A stretch of 63,219 nucleotides of DNA, taken from the NCBI RefSeq assembly GCF_002217475.1, contig NZ_MUHH01000020.1, forward strand, positions 1 through 63,219. The letters are read 5' to 3'. The stretch is from Flavobacterium tructae (GTDB lineage: Bacteria > Bacteroidota > Bacteroidia > Flavobacteriales > Flavobacteriaceae). The notes beneath the pieces are model-generated. The model had not been told where the DNA came from. It searched no databases and saw only the letters and a list, made by a program, of their open reading frames with translations. The position numbers and the translations under genes are program-made. Positions 8,313-15,648 of the stretch are shown one piece after another (position 1 is the first letter of the stretch; each line of letters begins with the position of its first letter).

Positions 8313-8400
8313 ACATGAAGTTACTAAGGGACTAAGCTGCTAAGATCCTGAGTTTTTCCCTTAGCATCTTAGAGACTTAGCGTCTCAGAAACTTAAAAAA
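8313..8400 (+). repeat. Word-type inverted repeat between kdpB and kdpC
   Basis: ACTAAGGGACTAAGCTGCTAAG is answered by CCCTTAGCATCTTAGAGACT and TTAGCGTCTCAG. Arms are iterations of CTAAG/CTTAG and form an imperfect hairpin around CTGAGTTTTT. No promoter or gene is evident. Confidence 0.6.
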
Positions 8401-8408
8401 TAAAAAAA

Positions 8409-8960
8409 ATGAAAAATATACTTTCACTATTAAAACTTACACTGATCACCGTAATTCTGTTTGCCGTTATTTATCCTCTGGCAATCTACGGAATCGCTCA
8501 ATTTGCTACAAATCAAGGAAAAGGAGAAACCATTTCGGTTAACGGAAAAGTGGTAGGGTACCAAAAAATTGGTCAGAAATTCGATAAACCCAATTATTTC
8601 TGGGGAAGACCTTCGGCTGTAGATTATAATGCCGCCGGAAGTGCCGGAAGCAATAAAGGACCAAGCAATGCGGAATATCTGGCTTTGGTTCAAAAAAGAG
8701 TGGATACATTTTTAATCGTTCATCCATATTTGAAAAAATCAGAGATCCCGGCAGATATGGTTACAGCTTCAGGAAGCGGTTTAGATCCGAATGTTTCACC
8801 ACAAGGTGCTTTGATTCAGGTAAAACGTATTGCCAAAGAAAGAAAATTAGACGAAGCTAAAGTGAAAGCTTTGGTAGCATCTAAAATCAATACCGCTGTT
8901 GTAGGACCATCAACGGTTAATGTTCTGGAACTTAACATTGCTCTTGATCAATTGAAATAA
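8409..8960 (+). CDS. kdpC: Potassium-transporting ATPase subunit KdpC
   Basis: KdpC is a 183-residue accessory subunit with one N-terminal transmembrane helix (about residues 8-30) and a soluble domain. Conserved marks are YFWGRPSAVDYNAAGSAGSN, the ASGSGLDPNVSP motif, and the C-terminal LNVALD-like LELNIALDQLK. It is thought to raise ATP affinity of KdpB and stabilise the complex. Gene order kdpF-A-B-C is canonical. Confidence 0.96.
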   Translation: MKNILSLLKLTLITVILFAVIYPLAIYGIAQFATNQGKGETISVNGKVVGYQKIGQKFDKPNYFWGRPSAVDYNAAGSAGSNKGPSNAEYLALVQKRVDTFLIVHPYLKKSEIPADMVTASGSGLDPNVSPQGALIQVKRIAKERKLDEAKVKALVASKINTAVVGPSTVNVLELNIALDQLK

Positions 8961-9032
8961 AGGTACTGAGATACTGAGATACTAAGGTTCTAAGGTTTTT
9001 CTTCGAACAGGTTTTGGAAACCTGTTAGGATA
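8961..9032 (+). repeat. Word-type repeat and degenerate GACAGG palindrome after kdpC
   Basis: ACTGAGATACTGAGATACTAAG and TTCTAAGG iterate the CTGAG/CTAAG words of the previous spacer. Next comes AACAGGTTTTGGAAACCTGTT, a degenerate copy of the palindrome at 631-661. Confidence 0.5.
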
Positions 9033-9073
9033 TAAAATCGATTATAATACAAAACCCCTTTTTGCCCCAAATA

Positions 9074-9156
9074 CCCTAGCCCCGATAGAAACGGAAATCC
9101 TTTTGTGTCCGCGGCGGCGGACACAAAAGATTGCAGTGGATAGCGGGATTAGCTCC
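9074..9156 (+). ncRNA. Flavo-1-like structured element, copy 2
   Basis: CCCTAGCCCCGATAGAAACG opens the element. A hairpin follows with arms CCTTTTGTGTCCGC and GCGGACACAAAAGA, then TTGCAGTGGATAGCGGGA and TTAGCTCC. The ends match copy 1 (469-555) while the stem sequence is completely different and still complementary, which is covariation. It lies between kdpC and the porin gene on the same strand. Naming it Flavo-1 is from memory. Confidence 0.6.
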
Positions 9157-9196
9157 TAAAAAAAATCTACTAAATAAATAATTGAATACCACAGAA

Positions 9197-10273
9197 ATGA
9201 AAAAAACAATACTTACTGCTTTAATCGCTTTTGGTTTTAGCAATTTACATGCTCAGGAAGAATCTAAAAGTCCGTTTACATTTTCAGGATATGTAGACGT
9301 TTATTACAGCTATGATTTCGCAAAACCGGATAATCATACTCGTCCGGGATTTATTTACAACTACAATAGAAGTAATGAAATGAACATCAATTTAGGATTA
9401 GCAAAAGTGAACTACAGCAAAGGCAATGTTCGTGGAAATTTTGCGCTGATGGCCGGAACTTACGCTGAGTACAACCTGGCTGCCGAACAGGGTTTGTTAA
9501 AAAATGTATATGAAGCAAATGTGGGGGTGAAGATTTCTTCTTCTCATAACTTATGGGTCGATGCGGGAATTATGCCTTCGCATCTTGGTTTTGAAAGTGC
9601 TATCGGAAAAGATTGTCAAAATCTAACCAGAAGTATTCTGGCTGAAAACTCTCCTTATTATGAAACGGGAGTTAAAATTGGTTACACTTCGGAGTCCGGA
9701 GAATGGTATTTAGCCGGTATGTATTTAAACGGCTGGCAGCGTATCCAAAAAGTAGAAGGCAATCAAACTCCTGCATTTGGAACTCAGGTCACTTACAAAC
9801 CAACAGACAAAGTGGTTTTAAACTGGAGTACTTATGTTGGAAATGAACAACCGGATATCGACAAAAAATGGCGTTACTTTAATAATTTCTACGGACAATT
9901 TAAAGTAACGGATAAAACCAATATTACAGCCGGTTTTGATATTGGAACACAACAGTCGGCTAAAAACAGTAACAAATACGATACCTGGTTTTCTCCGATT
10001 TTGATTGTCCAATACAAACCTACTGATAAAATTCAGCTGGCAGCCCGAGGTGAATATTATAGTGATGAAAAAGGAGTAATCATTGCCACACAAACTCCAA
10101 ATGGTTTTAAAACTTACGGATTTTCAGCTAACTTTGATTACTTAGTCACTGATAATGTAATGTTTAGATTAGAAGCAAGAAATCTTTCCAGTAAAGATGA
10201 AATATTTACAAAAAACAATCTCCCAACGAATACGAACGCGTTTGTAACGACTTCGCTGGCGATTTCTTTCTAA
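9197..10273 (+). CDS. Outer-membrane beta-barrel porin of the kdp cluster (BBP2/OmpL-like)
   Basis: The product starts with a clear signal peptide (MKKTILTALIAFGFSNLHAQ) and continues as alternating hydrophobic/aromatic strands typical of a 16-strand-like barrel. The start FTFSGYVDVYYSYDFAKPDN is characteristic of the putative beta-barrel porin-2 family. The ATG at 9197 is preferred over an in-frame TTG at 9182 because the signal peptide follows it directly. Mature length is about 338 residues. Located after kdpC and before the sensor genes, it probably increases potassium or small-solute entry across the outer membrane; that role is inference. Confidence 0.82.
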   Translation: MKKTILTALIAFGFSNLHAQEESKSPFTFSGYVDVYYSYDFAKPDNHTRPGFIYNYNRSNEMNINLGLAKVNYSKGNVRGNFALMAGTYAEYNLAAEQGLLKNVYEANVGVKISSSHNLWVDAGIMPSHLGFESAIGKDCQNLTRSILAENSPYYETGVKIGYTSESGEWYLAGMYLNGWQRIQKVEGNQTPAFGTQVTYKPTDKVVLNWSTYVGNEQPDIDKKWRYFNNFYGQFKVTDKTNITAGFDIGTQQSAKNSNKYDTWFSPILIVQYKPTDKIQLAARGEYYSDEKGVIIATQTPNGFKTYGFSANFDYLVTDNVMFRLEARNLSSKDEIFTKNNLPTNTNAFVTTSLAISF

Positions 10274-10352
10274 GCTTTAAGCTTTAGGCTTTAAGCAATA
10301 GGCTTTTCAAAAGTTTTATTGCTTAAAGCTTACGGCTTATAGCTTATAGCTT
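10274..10352 (+). repeat. Word-type inverted repeat between the porin and KdpD-like genes
   Basis: AAGCTTTAGGCTTTAAGCAA plus TAGGCTTTT pairs with AAAAGTTTTATTGCTTAAAG plus CTTACGGCTT in a strong hairpin. The arms iterate TAAGCTT. It is the clearest member of the spacer repeat class in this cluster. Confidence 0.65.
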
Positions 10353-10360
10353 AAAAAAAT

Positions 10361-11482
10361 ATGGAAAAAGAAAATAATGCACAGCACTTTCTCGATTTAA
10401 TTCAGAAATCACGAAAGGGAAAATTCAAAATCTACATCGGAATGAGTGCCGGTGTGGGTAAAACCTATCGGATGCTGCAGGAAGCACATTCCCTTTTAAG
10501 AAATGGAATTGATGTAAAAATTGGTTACATCGAAACGCACATGCGAAAAGAAACGCATGAGCTTTTATCTGGTTTGCCTGTGATTCCACGGCGAACCATT
10601 TTCTATAAAGGGAAAGAGCTGGAAGAACTGGATGTACAGGCAATTATCAACCTTAGACCCGAAGTTGTAATTGTAGATGAACTCGCACACACCAACGTTG
10701 AAGGAAGCAAAAATGAAAAACGCTGGCAGGATGTTTTGGAAATTCTGGAAGCCGGAATCAATGTGATATCGGCAGTAAATATTCAACATATTGAAAGTTT
10801 AAATGAAGACGTTAAACGTATCACAAGCATTGATGTTCAGGAACGTATTCCGGACAATGTTTTACGATTGGCCGACGAAGTGGTAAACATCGATTTAACC
10901 TCTGAAGATTTGATTGCCCGTCTGAAAGAAGGAAAAATTTATACGGCAGATAAAATTCAGACCGCTTTGGCTAATTTTTTCAAATCAGAACAAATTTTAC
11001 AACTGCGCGAATTGGCTTTGAAAGAAGTAGCCAGTCAGGTAGTTCGAAAAGTAGAAAACGAAGTACCTCAATTGCATGCTTTAAGACACGAAAAATTACT
11101 GGCCTGTATTAGCAGCAACGATAAAACAGCCAAAATTGTAATCAGAAAAGCGGCACGCCTGGCCAGCTATTACAACGGTTCCTGGTATGTTTTGTATGTA
11201 GAAACTCCCAAAGAAAGCAGCACCAAAATTGCATTGGACAAACAACGCCATTTGATTAATAATTTTAAACTGGCTGTTCAGCTGGGTGCCGAAGTTATTA
11301 AAACAGAGAACCAAAATATTGCCGACGCCATTTTAATGACTGTTGAAGAAAAACATATTACAACGGTTTGTATTGGAAAACCACATTTAAATTTATTTAA
11401 AGTAATTTTGTCTACAACCATTTTCAGACGTTTGTTAAATAGTCTGTCTTTATCAAATGTGGATCTTGTTATATTATCGTGA
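10361..11482 (+). CDS. kdpD: Truncated KdpD: sensor and Usp domains without kinase
   Basis: The 373 residues correspond only to the cytoplasmic N-terminal half of KdpD. A KdpD domain (about 18-228) carries the Walker A sequence GMSAGVGKT and Walker B VVIVDELAHTN, then INVISAVNIQHIESLND-like sequence. A UspA-like domain (about 245-373) follows. There are no transmembrane helices, no histidine-kinase domain and no ATPase domain; E. coli KdpD is about 900 residues. The natural stop followed by a complete separate kinase gene argues for a stable split rather than a fresh frameshift. It probably relays potassium or nucleotide status to the kinase at 11572; this is inference. Confidence 0.92.
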   Translation: MEKENNAQHFLDLIQKSRKGKFKIYIGMSAGVGKTYRMLQEAHSLLRNGIDVKIGYIETHMRKETHELLSGLPVIPRRTIFYKGKELEELDVQAIINLRPEVVIVDELAHTNVEGSKNEKRWQDVLEILEAGINVISAVNIQHIESLNEDVKRITSIDVQERIPDNVLRLADEVVNIDLTSEDLIARLKEGKIYTADKIQTALANFFKSEQILQLRELALKEVASQVVRKVENEVPQLHALRHEKLLACISSNDKTAKIVIRKAARLASYYNGSWYVLYVETPKESSTKIALDKQRHLINNFKLAVQLGAEVIKTENQNIADAILMTVEEKHITTVCIGKPHLNLFKVILSTTIFRRLLNSLSLSNVDLVILS

Positions 11483-11560
11483 AATGTTTTATGTAAAATG
11501 TGAGATGTGAGATGTTTTTGTGAAATACATTTTACATTTCACAACTAACTTTTTACTAGA
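11483..11560 (+). repeat. Word-type inverted repeat between KdpD-like and kinase genes
   Basis: TATGTAAAATGTGAGATGTG and ACATTTTACATTTCACAAC form an imperfect hairpin. The words (TGTAAAATG, TGTGAGATG) are the same as in the repeats at 4066-4140 and 6173-6275. Confidence 0.6.
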
Positions 11561-11571
11561 AAAAATAAAAT

Positions 11572-13293
11572 ATGAGAATTAAAACCAAATTGAATCTAGG
11601 AGTCGGATTGTTATTTTTAATGATTATTATACTCTCATTAGTGAGCGGATATGCTGTGTTTTTGATCAAAGCAGATACCGAAAATATTCTGAAAGCAAAT
11701 TACAATACGCTGGAATATTCCAGAAATATGATTTTGTCACTAGATGAAATCAAAGTGAATAGTGATAGTACGATTCATACTTTTAAGGAATATCTGGAGA
11801 AACAAACCCGCAATGTTACAGAACCCGGAGAAAAAGAAGCCACTGCTAAACTGGAAAATGACTTTGCCCTTTTAGAAAAAAACGGTTCTAACGAAACGGT
11901 AAAAGCACAAATCAGGCAGGATATTTTTTCGATTATGAAACTCAATCTGGATGCCATCAAACAAAAAAGCGATATTGCCAAACATACCGCCGAAAATGCC
12001 AATCTGTGGATTGCTATTGTAGGAACGCTCTGCTTTTTAATCGCCTTTAATTTACTGGTAAATCTGCCCAATAATATCGCCAATCCAATTAAGGAACTGA
12101 CCCAAAGTATTAAAGAAATTGCCAATAAAAATTATTCCGAACGGGTGCATTTTACCAATCACAATGAATATGGTGATTTGGCAAAATCCTTTAATACCAT
12201 GGCGCAAAAACTTCAGGAATACAACAATAGTAGTTTGTACAAATTATTCTTCGAGAAAAAACGACTGGAAACCCTCATCAATAACATGCACGACCCTATT
12301 ATTGGCTTAGATCATGAAGGTGTTATCTTGTTTGTGAATGACGAAGCTCTTAAAATTATCGGAATGAAACTGGAAGATGTTATTGGTCAATCCGCTTCTG
12401 CTTTGGCAGTTTCCAATGATTTGATTCGCTCTTTAATTCTGAAAGAACCGGCAAATGATTCTCAGAAAAAACAGCCGATGAAGATTTTTGCCCACGGAAA
12501 AGAAAGTTATTTTGATAAAGAAACGATCAATATTACCATAACTCCAACAGGCGAAGAAAAAGAAATTAATATTGGAGATGTTATCATCCTTCGAAATATT
12601 ACCTTATTTAAAGAACTCGATTTTGCAAAAACTAATTTTATTGCAACCGTTTCACATGAATTAAAAACACCGATTGCGTCTATAAAACTGAGCCTTCAAT
12701 TGCTTCAGAATAATAAAACGGGCGAGATGAACGACGACCAGAAACAACTGGTTGAAAGCATTAAAGAAGACAGTCAGCGTTTATTGAAAATTACGGGTGA
12801 ATTGCTTAATTTATCTCAATTAGAAACCGGGAATATCCAGTTAAACATCGAAAAAAGCAATCCGTACGCCATTGTAAATTATGCAACCGAAGCGGTAAAA
12901 ATTCAGGCAGAGCAAAAGCAAATTAAACTCGTCGTTGAGGCCAATGAACATCTGCAAAATGTAAAAGCCGACAGTGAAAAAACAGGATGGGTTTTGATTA
13001 ATTATTTATCGAATGCGATCACCTACTCGTCTGAAAAAAGTACAATTATCATCCGCTTAAAAGAAGAAAACGATCAGATTACGTTTCAGGTTATCGATAC
13101 CGGAAAAGGAATTGATGCACGCTACAAAGATAAAGTTTTTGATAAATATTTTCAGATTCCGGGAAGTCAGAAATCAGGAACCGGATTGGGGCTCGCCATC
13201 AGTAAAGAATTTATCGAAGCTCAAAACGGAACGATTGGTGTTGAGAGTAATTTAGGCCTGGGAAGTACGTTTTGGTTTTCCTTAAAGGTTTAG
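11572..13293 (+). CDS. Membrane sensor histidine kinase of the kdp cluster
   Basis: A 573-residue inner-membrane kinase. Two transmembrane helices (about 8-32 and 145-168) bracket a helical periplasmic region. Then come a HAMP domain (about 168-222), a PAS domain (about 228-350), the HisKA dimerisation domain with phospho-acceptor His362 in TVSHELKTPIASIKLSL, and an ATPase domain with N box NYLSNAITYSS, G1 DTGKGID and G2 GTGLGLAIS. It supplies the kinase activity missing from the truncated KdpD just upstream. It has no adjacent response regulator, so the orphan NtrC-type regulator at the other end of the cluster is its likely partner. Confidence 0.93.
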   Translation: MRIKTKLNLGVGLLFLMIIILSLVSGYAVFLIKADTENILKANYNTLEYSRNMILSLDEIKVNSDSTIHTFKEYLEKQTRNVTEPGEKEATAKLENDFALLEKNGSNETVKAQIRQDIFSIMKLNLDAIKQKSDIAKHTAENANLWIAIVGTLCFLIAFNLLVNLPNNIANPIKELTQSIKEIANKNYSERVHFTNHNEYGDLAKSFNTMAQKLQEYNNSSLYKLFFEKKRLETLINNMHDPIIGLDHEGVILFVNDEALKIIGMKLEDVIGQSASALAVSNDLIRSLILKEPANDSQKKQPMKIFAHGKESYFDKETINITITPTGEEKEINIGDVIILRNITLFKELDFAKTNFIATVSHELKTPIASIKLSLQLLQNNKTGEMNDDQKQLVESIKEDSQRLLKITGELLNLSQLETGNIQLNIEKSNPYAIVNYATEAVKIQAEQKQIKLVVEANEHLQNVKADSEKTGWVLINYLSNAITYSSEKSTIIIRLKEENDQITFQVIDTGKGIDARYKDKVFDKYFQIPGSQKSGTGLGLAISKEFIEAQNGTIGVESNLGLGSTFWFSLKV

Positions 13294-13673
13294 ATAAATT
13301 CAATTTTATAACTATCTGTTACTTGTGCTAGTTTTAAAATGGCACACGGATGACACGGATTTAAACCGATAAAAACGGATTTTTTTATTTATACGGTGAA
13401 AATCCATCTTATCTGCGTTATTAATCCGCCTAGTTAACAGCCAAATTCAATTTTATGACATTCGTCAGTCTGAGCGAAGTCGAAGACCTTTTCTACTACA
13501 AAGCCCTTCGACTTCGCTCAGGGTGATCATCCAAATCGGCATAATATTTAGTCAATCTTAATTCAATTATTTATTTTAAAGCCAGCAGGTTAATATTCGC
13601 TTAAGGTTCAGTTAAACCAAAAATACTTCGTGCATACATACGTTAATATTGCAACTTTTAACAATAACGAAAG
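13294..13673. repeat. 380-bp spacer with dispersed repeats and a CTTCGACTTCGCTCAG hairpin
   Basis: No gene is seen. At about 13340-13440 there is text like ACACGGATTTAAACCGATAA, a common flavobacterial spacer repeat. At 13469-13525 CTGAGCGAAGTCGAAG is answered by CTTCGACTTCGCTCAG, a 16-bp perfect stem. The last 60 bp before the ATG at 13674 should hold the phosphatase promoter; TAATATTG near 13645 is close to, but not, the -7 consensus. Confidence 0.6.
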
Positions 13674-14435
13674 ATGTTTTACAAAACGATTTCTCTGGTA
13701 TTTTTATTTGTTTTTTTTGGTGCTCAGGCACAGCAAAATGATTCGATCACGAAAGTTGACAGTACTTCACAACAATTAAAATTCAATTACAAGCAGCTCA
13801 TCATTCCGGGCGTTTTAATTGGCTACGGAGTTATTGGGCTTGAAAGTGATCAGTTGCTGAGTTTCAATTCGCAGATTAAAAACGAAGTTACTGAAGACAT
13901 TGACAAAAAAATCACTATTGATGATTTCTCGCAATACGCGCCTGCAGCCTCGGTTTATGCCCTGAATGCTTTTGGTGTAAAGGGAAAAAATAATATGCGT
14001 GACCGCTCTGTTATTTTTGTAACTTCATACGTTATTATGGCTTCAACTGTTTTGGGTTTAAAATCGATTACCCATGAAGAAAGGCCTGATGGAAGTTCAA
14101 AAAACTCTTTCCCTTCAGGACATACGGCAACTGCTTTTGCCGGAGCGGAATTTTTATGGCAGGAATACAAAGACAAATCAATTTGGTACGGAATTGCGGG
14201 TTATGCTGTAGCCACCGGAACGGGCCTTTTCAGAATATACAACAACCGTCATTGGTTAACGGATGTTGCTGCCGGAGCCGGAATTGGAATTTTGAGTACT
14301 AAAATTGCCTATTGGCTGAATCCGTACATCACCAAAAAACTTTTTAAATCCTCTTCCGAAAACAAATCCACTTCTATGGTAATGCCTTTTTATAATGGCA
14401 AACAATATGGATTGGGTTTTGTGAAGGTTTTTTAG
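13674..14435 (+). CDS. PAP2-superfamily phosphatase, exported
   Basis: The 253-residue protein begins with a signal peptide (MFYKTISLVFLFVFFGAQAQ) and contains the three phosphatase motifs of the PAP2/acid-phosphatase family. These are K130-x6-RP (KSITHEERPDG), PSGHT at 147-151, and R187-x5-H193-x3-D197 (RIYNNRHWLTD). It likely dephosphorylates a lipid phosphate or pyrophosphate at the periplasmic face; substrate is not readable. Several hydrophobic segments suggest membrane attachment. It stands alone between repeat-rich spacers. Confidence 0.9.
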   Translation: MFYKTISLVFLFVFFGAQAQQNDSITKVDSTSQQLKFNYKQLIIPGVLIGYGVIGLESDQLLSFNSQIKNEVTEDIDKKITIDDFSQYAPAASVYALNAFGVKGKNNMRDRSVIFVTSYVIMASTVLGLKSITHEERPDGSSKNSFPSGHTATAFAGAEFLWQEYKDKSIWYGIAGYAVATGTGLFRIYNNRHWLTDVAAGAGIGILSTKIAYWLNPYITKKLFKSSSENKSTSMVMPFYNGKQYGLGFVKVF

Positions 14436-14441
14436 TTTTTT

Positions 14442-14549
14442 TATTGACTATAGTCTCCCTGAGCGGAGTCGAAGGGCTTCCTGGCGCAAAAGGTCTTCGA
14501 CTCCGCTCAGACCGACAGACGGCTATCAATTATAAATCGGGTTTAGATC
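14442..14549. repeat. 108-bp direct repeat with internal palindrome, copy 1
   Basis: This copy contains CTGAGCGGAGTCGAAGGGCT and the answering GTCTTCGACTCCGCTCAG, then TATAAATCGGGTTTAGATC. It is about 90 percent identical to 14654-14761. Confidence 0.8.
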
Positions 14550-14653
14550 TTAAATAAAATTTGTGAATTACTTCATCCGTTCGCTATCGCTCGGGTCGTG
14601 GCGAAAAAAAATAATCCTTCTAATCTGTGTAATCTGTGGCTAAAAAAAATGCC
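14550..14653. other. Spacer between the direct repeats, no gene seen
   Basis: It holds AATCTGTGTAATCTGTGG, another dispersed flavobacterial word repeat, and no convincing reading frame. Confidence 0.5.
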
Positions 14654-14761
14654 TATTGATCATGGTCTCCCTGAGCGGAGTCGAAGGGCTTCCTGGCACA
14701 AAAGGTCTTCGACTCCGCTCAGACCGACAAACGGATATCAATTATAAATCGGGTTTAGATC
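14654..14761. repeat. 108-bp direct repeat with internal palindrome, copy 2
   Basis: A near-identical copy of 14442-14549, offset by 212 bp, with the same CTGAGCGGAGTCGAAG/CTTCGACTCCGCTCAG stem. A 61-codon frame (14656-14841) across it is not credible as a gene. Confidence 0.8.
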
Positions 14762-14789
14762 AAAAATCGTTAATCTTCGTTCTGAAATC

Positions 14790-15563
14790 TTATGCATTCG
14801 AAGTATTATTCTTAATCTCCATCACCTCTCTTTTAACCTGAAGAAGCAGTTCTTTCATGCTTTCCGTTTCAGACAATTGCTGCTTTTTGTCCGAACGGCC
14901 AATGTTGCACTCGTATTCCCAAATCTCCAAAATATCAGAAGCTTTCACTTCATAATTGGGATAAAAACTATTATCTGATTCTAAAACCAGACTATTTTTT
15001 TTGTTTTTGTTCAGACGCTTGTACACCATTCCTTCATTTTTGGTAATCAGGATATACGTTTTACCATCCATCACCTCTCCCAGCCTTTCCACATAACGTC
15101 CAATAATAATCGATCCGTCTTCGTGTGGCGGCATCGAATCACCTTCTACCGGAAATCCGCGATGTTTCCCAGGACCTAAAAACGGAAGAGAAACCTGCTG
15201 TAAACTTTCAATATATTCCGGATCGGCGTATCCGTTCAGGTAACCGGCTTTTGCTCTTTGGGATACAATTTCGATATAATTCTCTCCAAAATTATCAACC
15301 TGAATAGGTAGAATAAGCCGATTCCCTTCGAGTTTTATCAAATTTTCGATGTTTATTTTCCGAATATCGACTGACAATAATAAATCGATACTGGTATGAA
15401 AATACAAGGCGATTTTCTTTAAAATATCATACGGTGCTTCCGAAGTTCCGTCTTCGTATTTCACGTATCTCCCTCTTGTAATACTCAGGTTTTCAGCTAA
15501 TTTCTCCTGCGATATTTTATGCTTAACCCTTAATGCTCTGATGTTGTCTGAAAATAAGGACAT
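14790..15563 (-). CDS. XRE-S24 LexA-like autocleaving repressor
   Basis: A 257-residue regulator. An N-terminal helix-turn-helix (about 5-62, ISQEKLAENLSITRGRYVKYEDG) binds DNA, and a C-terminal S24 peptidase domain (about 95-230) carries an Ala106-Gly107 cleavage bond (AKAGYL), nucleophile Ser143 in GDSM and general base Lys182 in MVYKRL. Such proteins cleave themselves when stimulated by activated RecA, relieving repression after DNA damage. The start at 15563 is chosen because MSLFSDNIRALRVKHKISQE begins the HTH; the longer frame would run 50 residues into the divergent dinB promoter. It is transcribed away from dinB-dnaE2, which it probably represses along with itself. Confidence 0.9.
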   Translation of the reverse strand: MSLFSDNIRALRVKHKISQEKLAENLSITRGRYVKYEDGTSEAPYDILKKIALYFHTSIDLLLSVDIRKINIENLIKLEGNRLILPIQVDNFGENYIEIVSQRAKAGYLNGYADPEYIESLQQVSLPFLGPGKHRGFPVEGDSMPPHEDGSIIIGRYVERLGEVMDGKTYILITKNEGMVYKRLNKNKKNSLVLESDNSFYPNYEVKASDILEIWEYECNIGRSDKKQQLSETESMKELLLQVKREVMEIKNNTSNA

Positions 15564-15579
15564 AATTAATTTGTTATAA

Positions 15580-15638
15580 TTTGGAACAGCAAATATATGA
15601 AAAATGTTATTATCTGTACTAATTTTGTTTATTCCAAA
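15580..15638. promoter_or_regulatory. Divergent promoter region with inverted TTTGGAA operators
   Basis: Both divergent genes have a TAnnTTTG -7 element followed at once by the same motif. For the repressor it is TATATTTG (15597 to 15590, minus) then TTCCAAA (15586 to 15580). For dinB it is TAATTTTG (15620-15627) then TTCCAAA (15632-15638). The two TTTGGAA half-sites are inverted, 52 bp centre to centre, about five helical turns. Placement just downstream of both -7 boxes suits repression by the adjacent LexA-like protein. Confidence 0.5.
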
Positions 15639-15648
15639 AAACAAGAAA

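Noticed and set aside
10361..11482. Frameshifted KdpD pseudogene
   Set aside because: The KdpD and Usp domains are intact with a clean stop, and the kinase gene downstream is complete with its own membrane and HAMP/PAS domains, so this is a natural split.
14656..14841. 61-codon frame after the PAP2 gene
   Set aside because: It lies inside the 108-bp direct repeat and overlaps the repressor gene.
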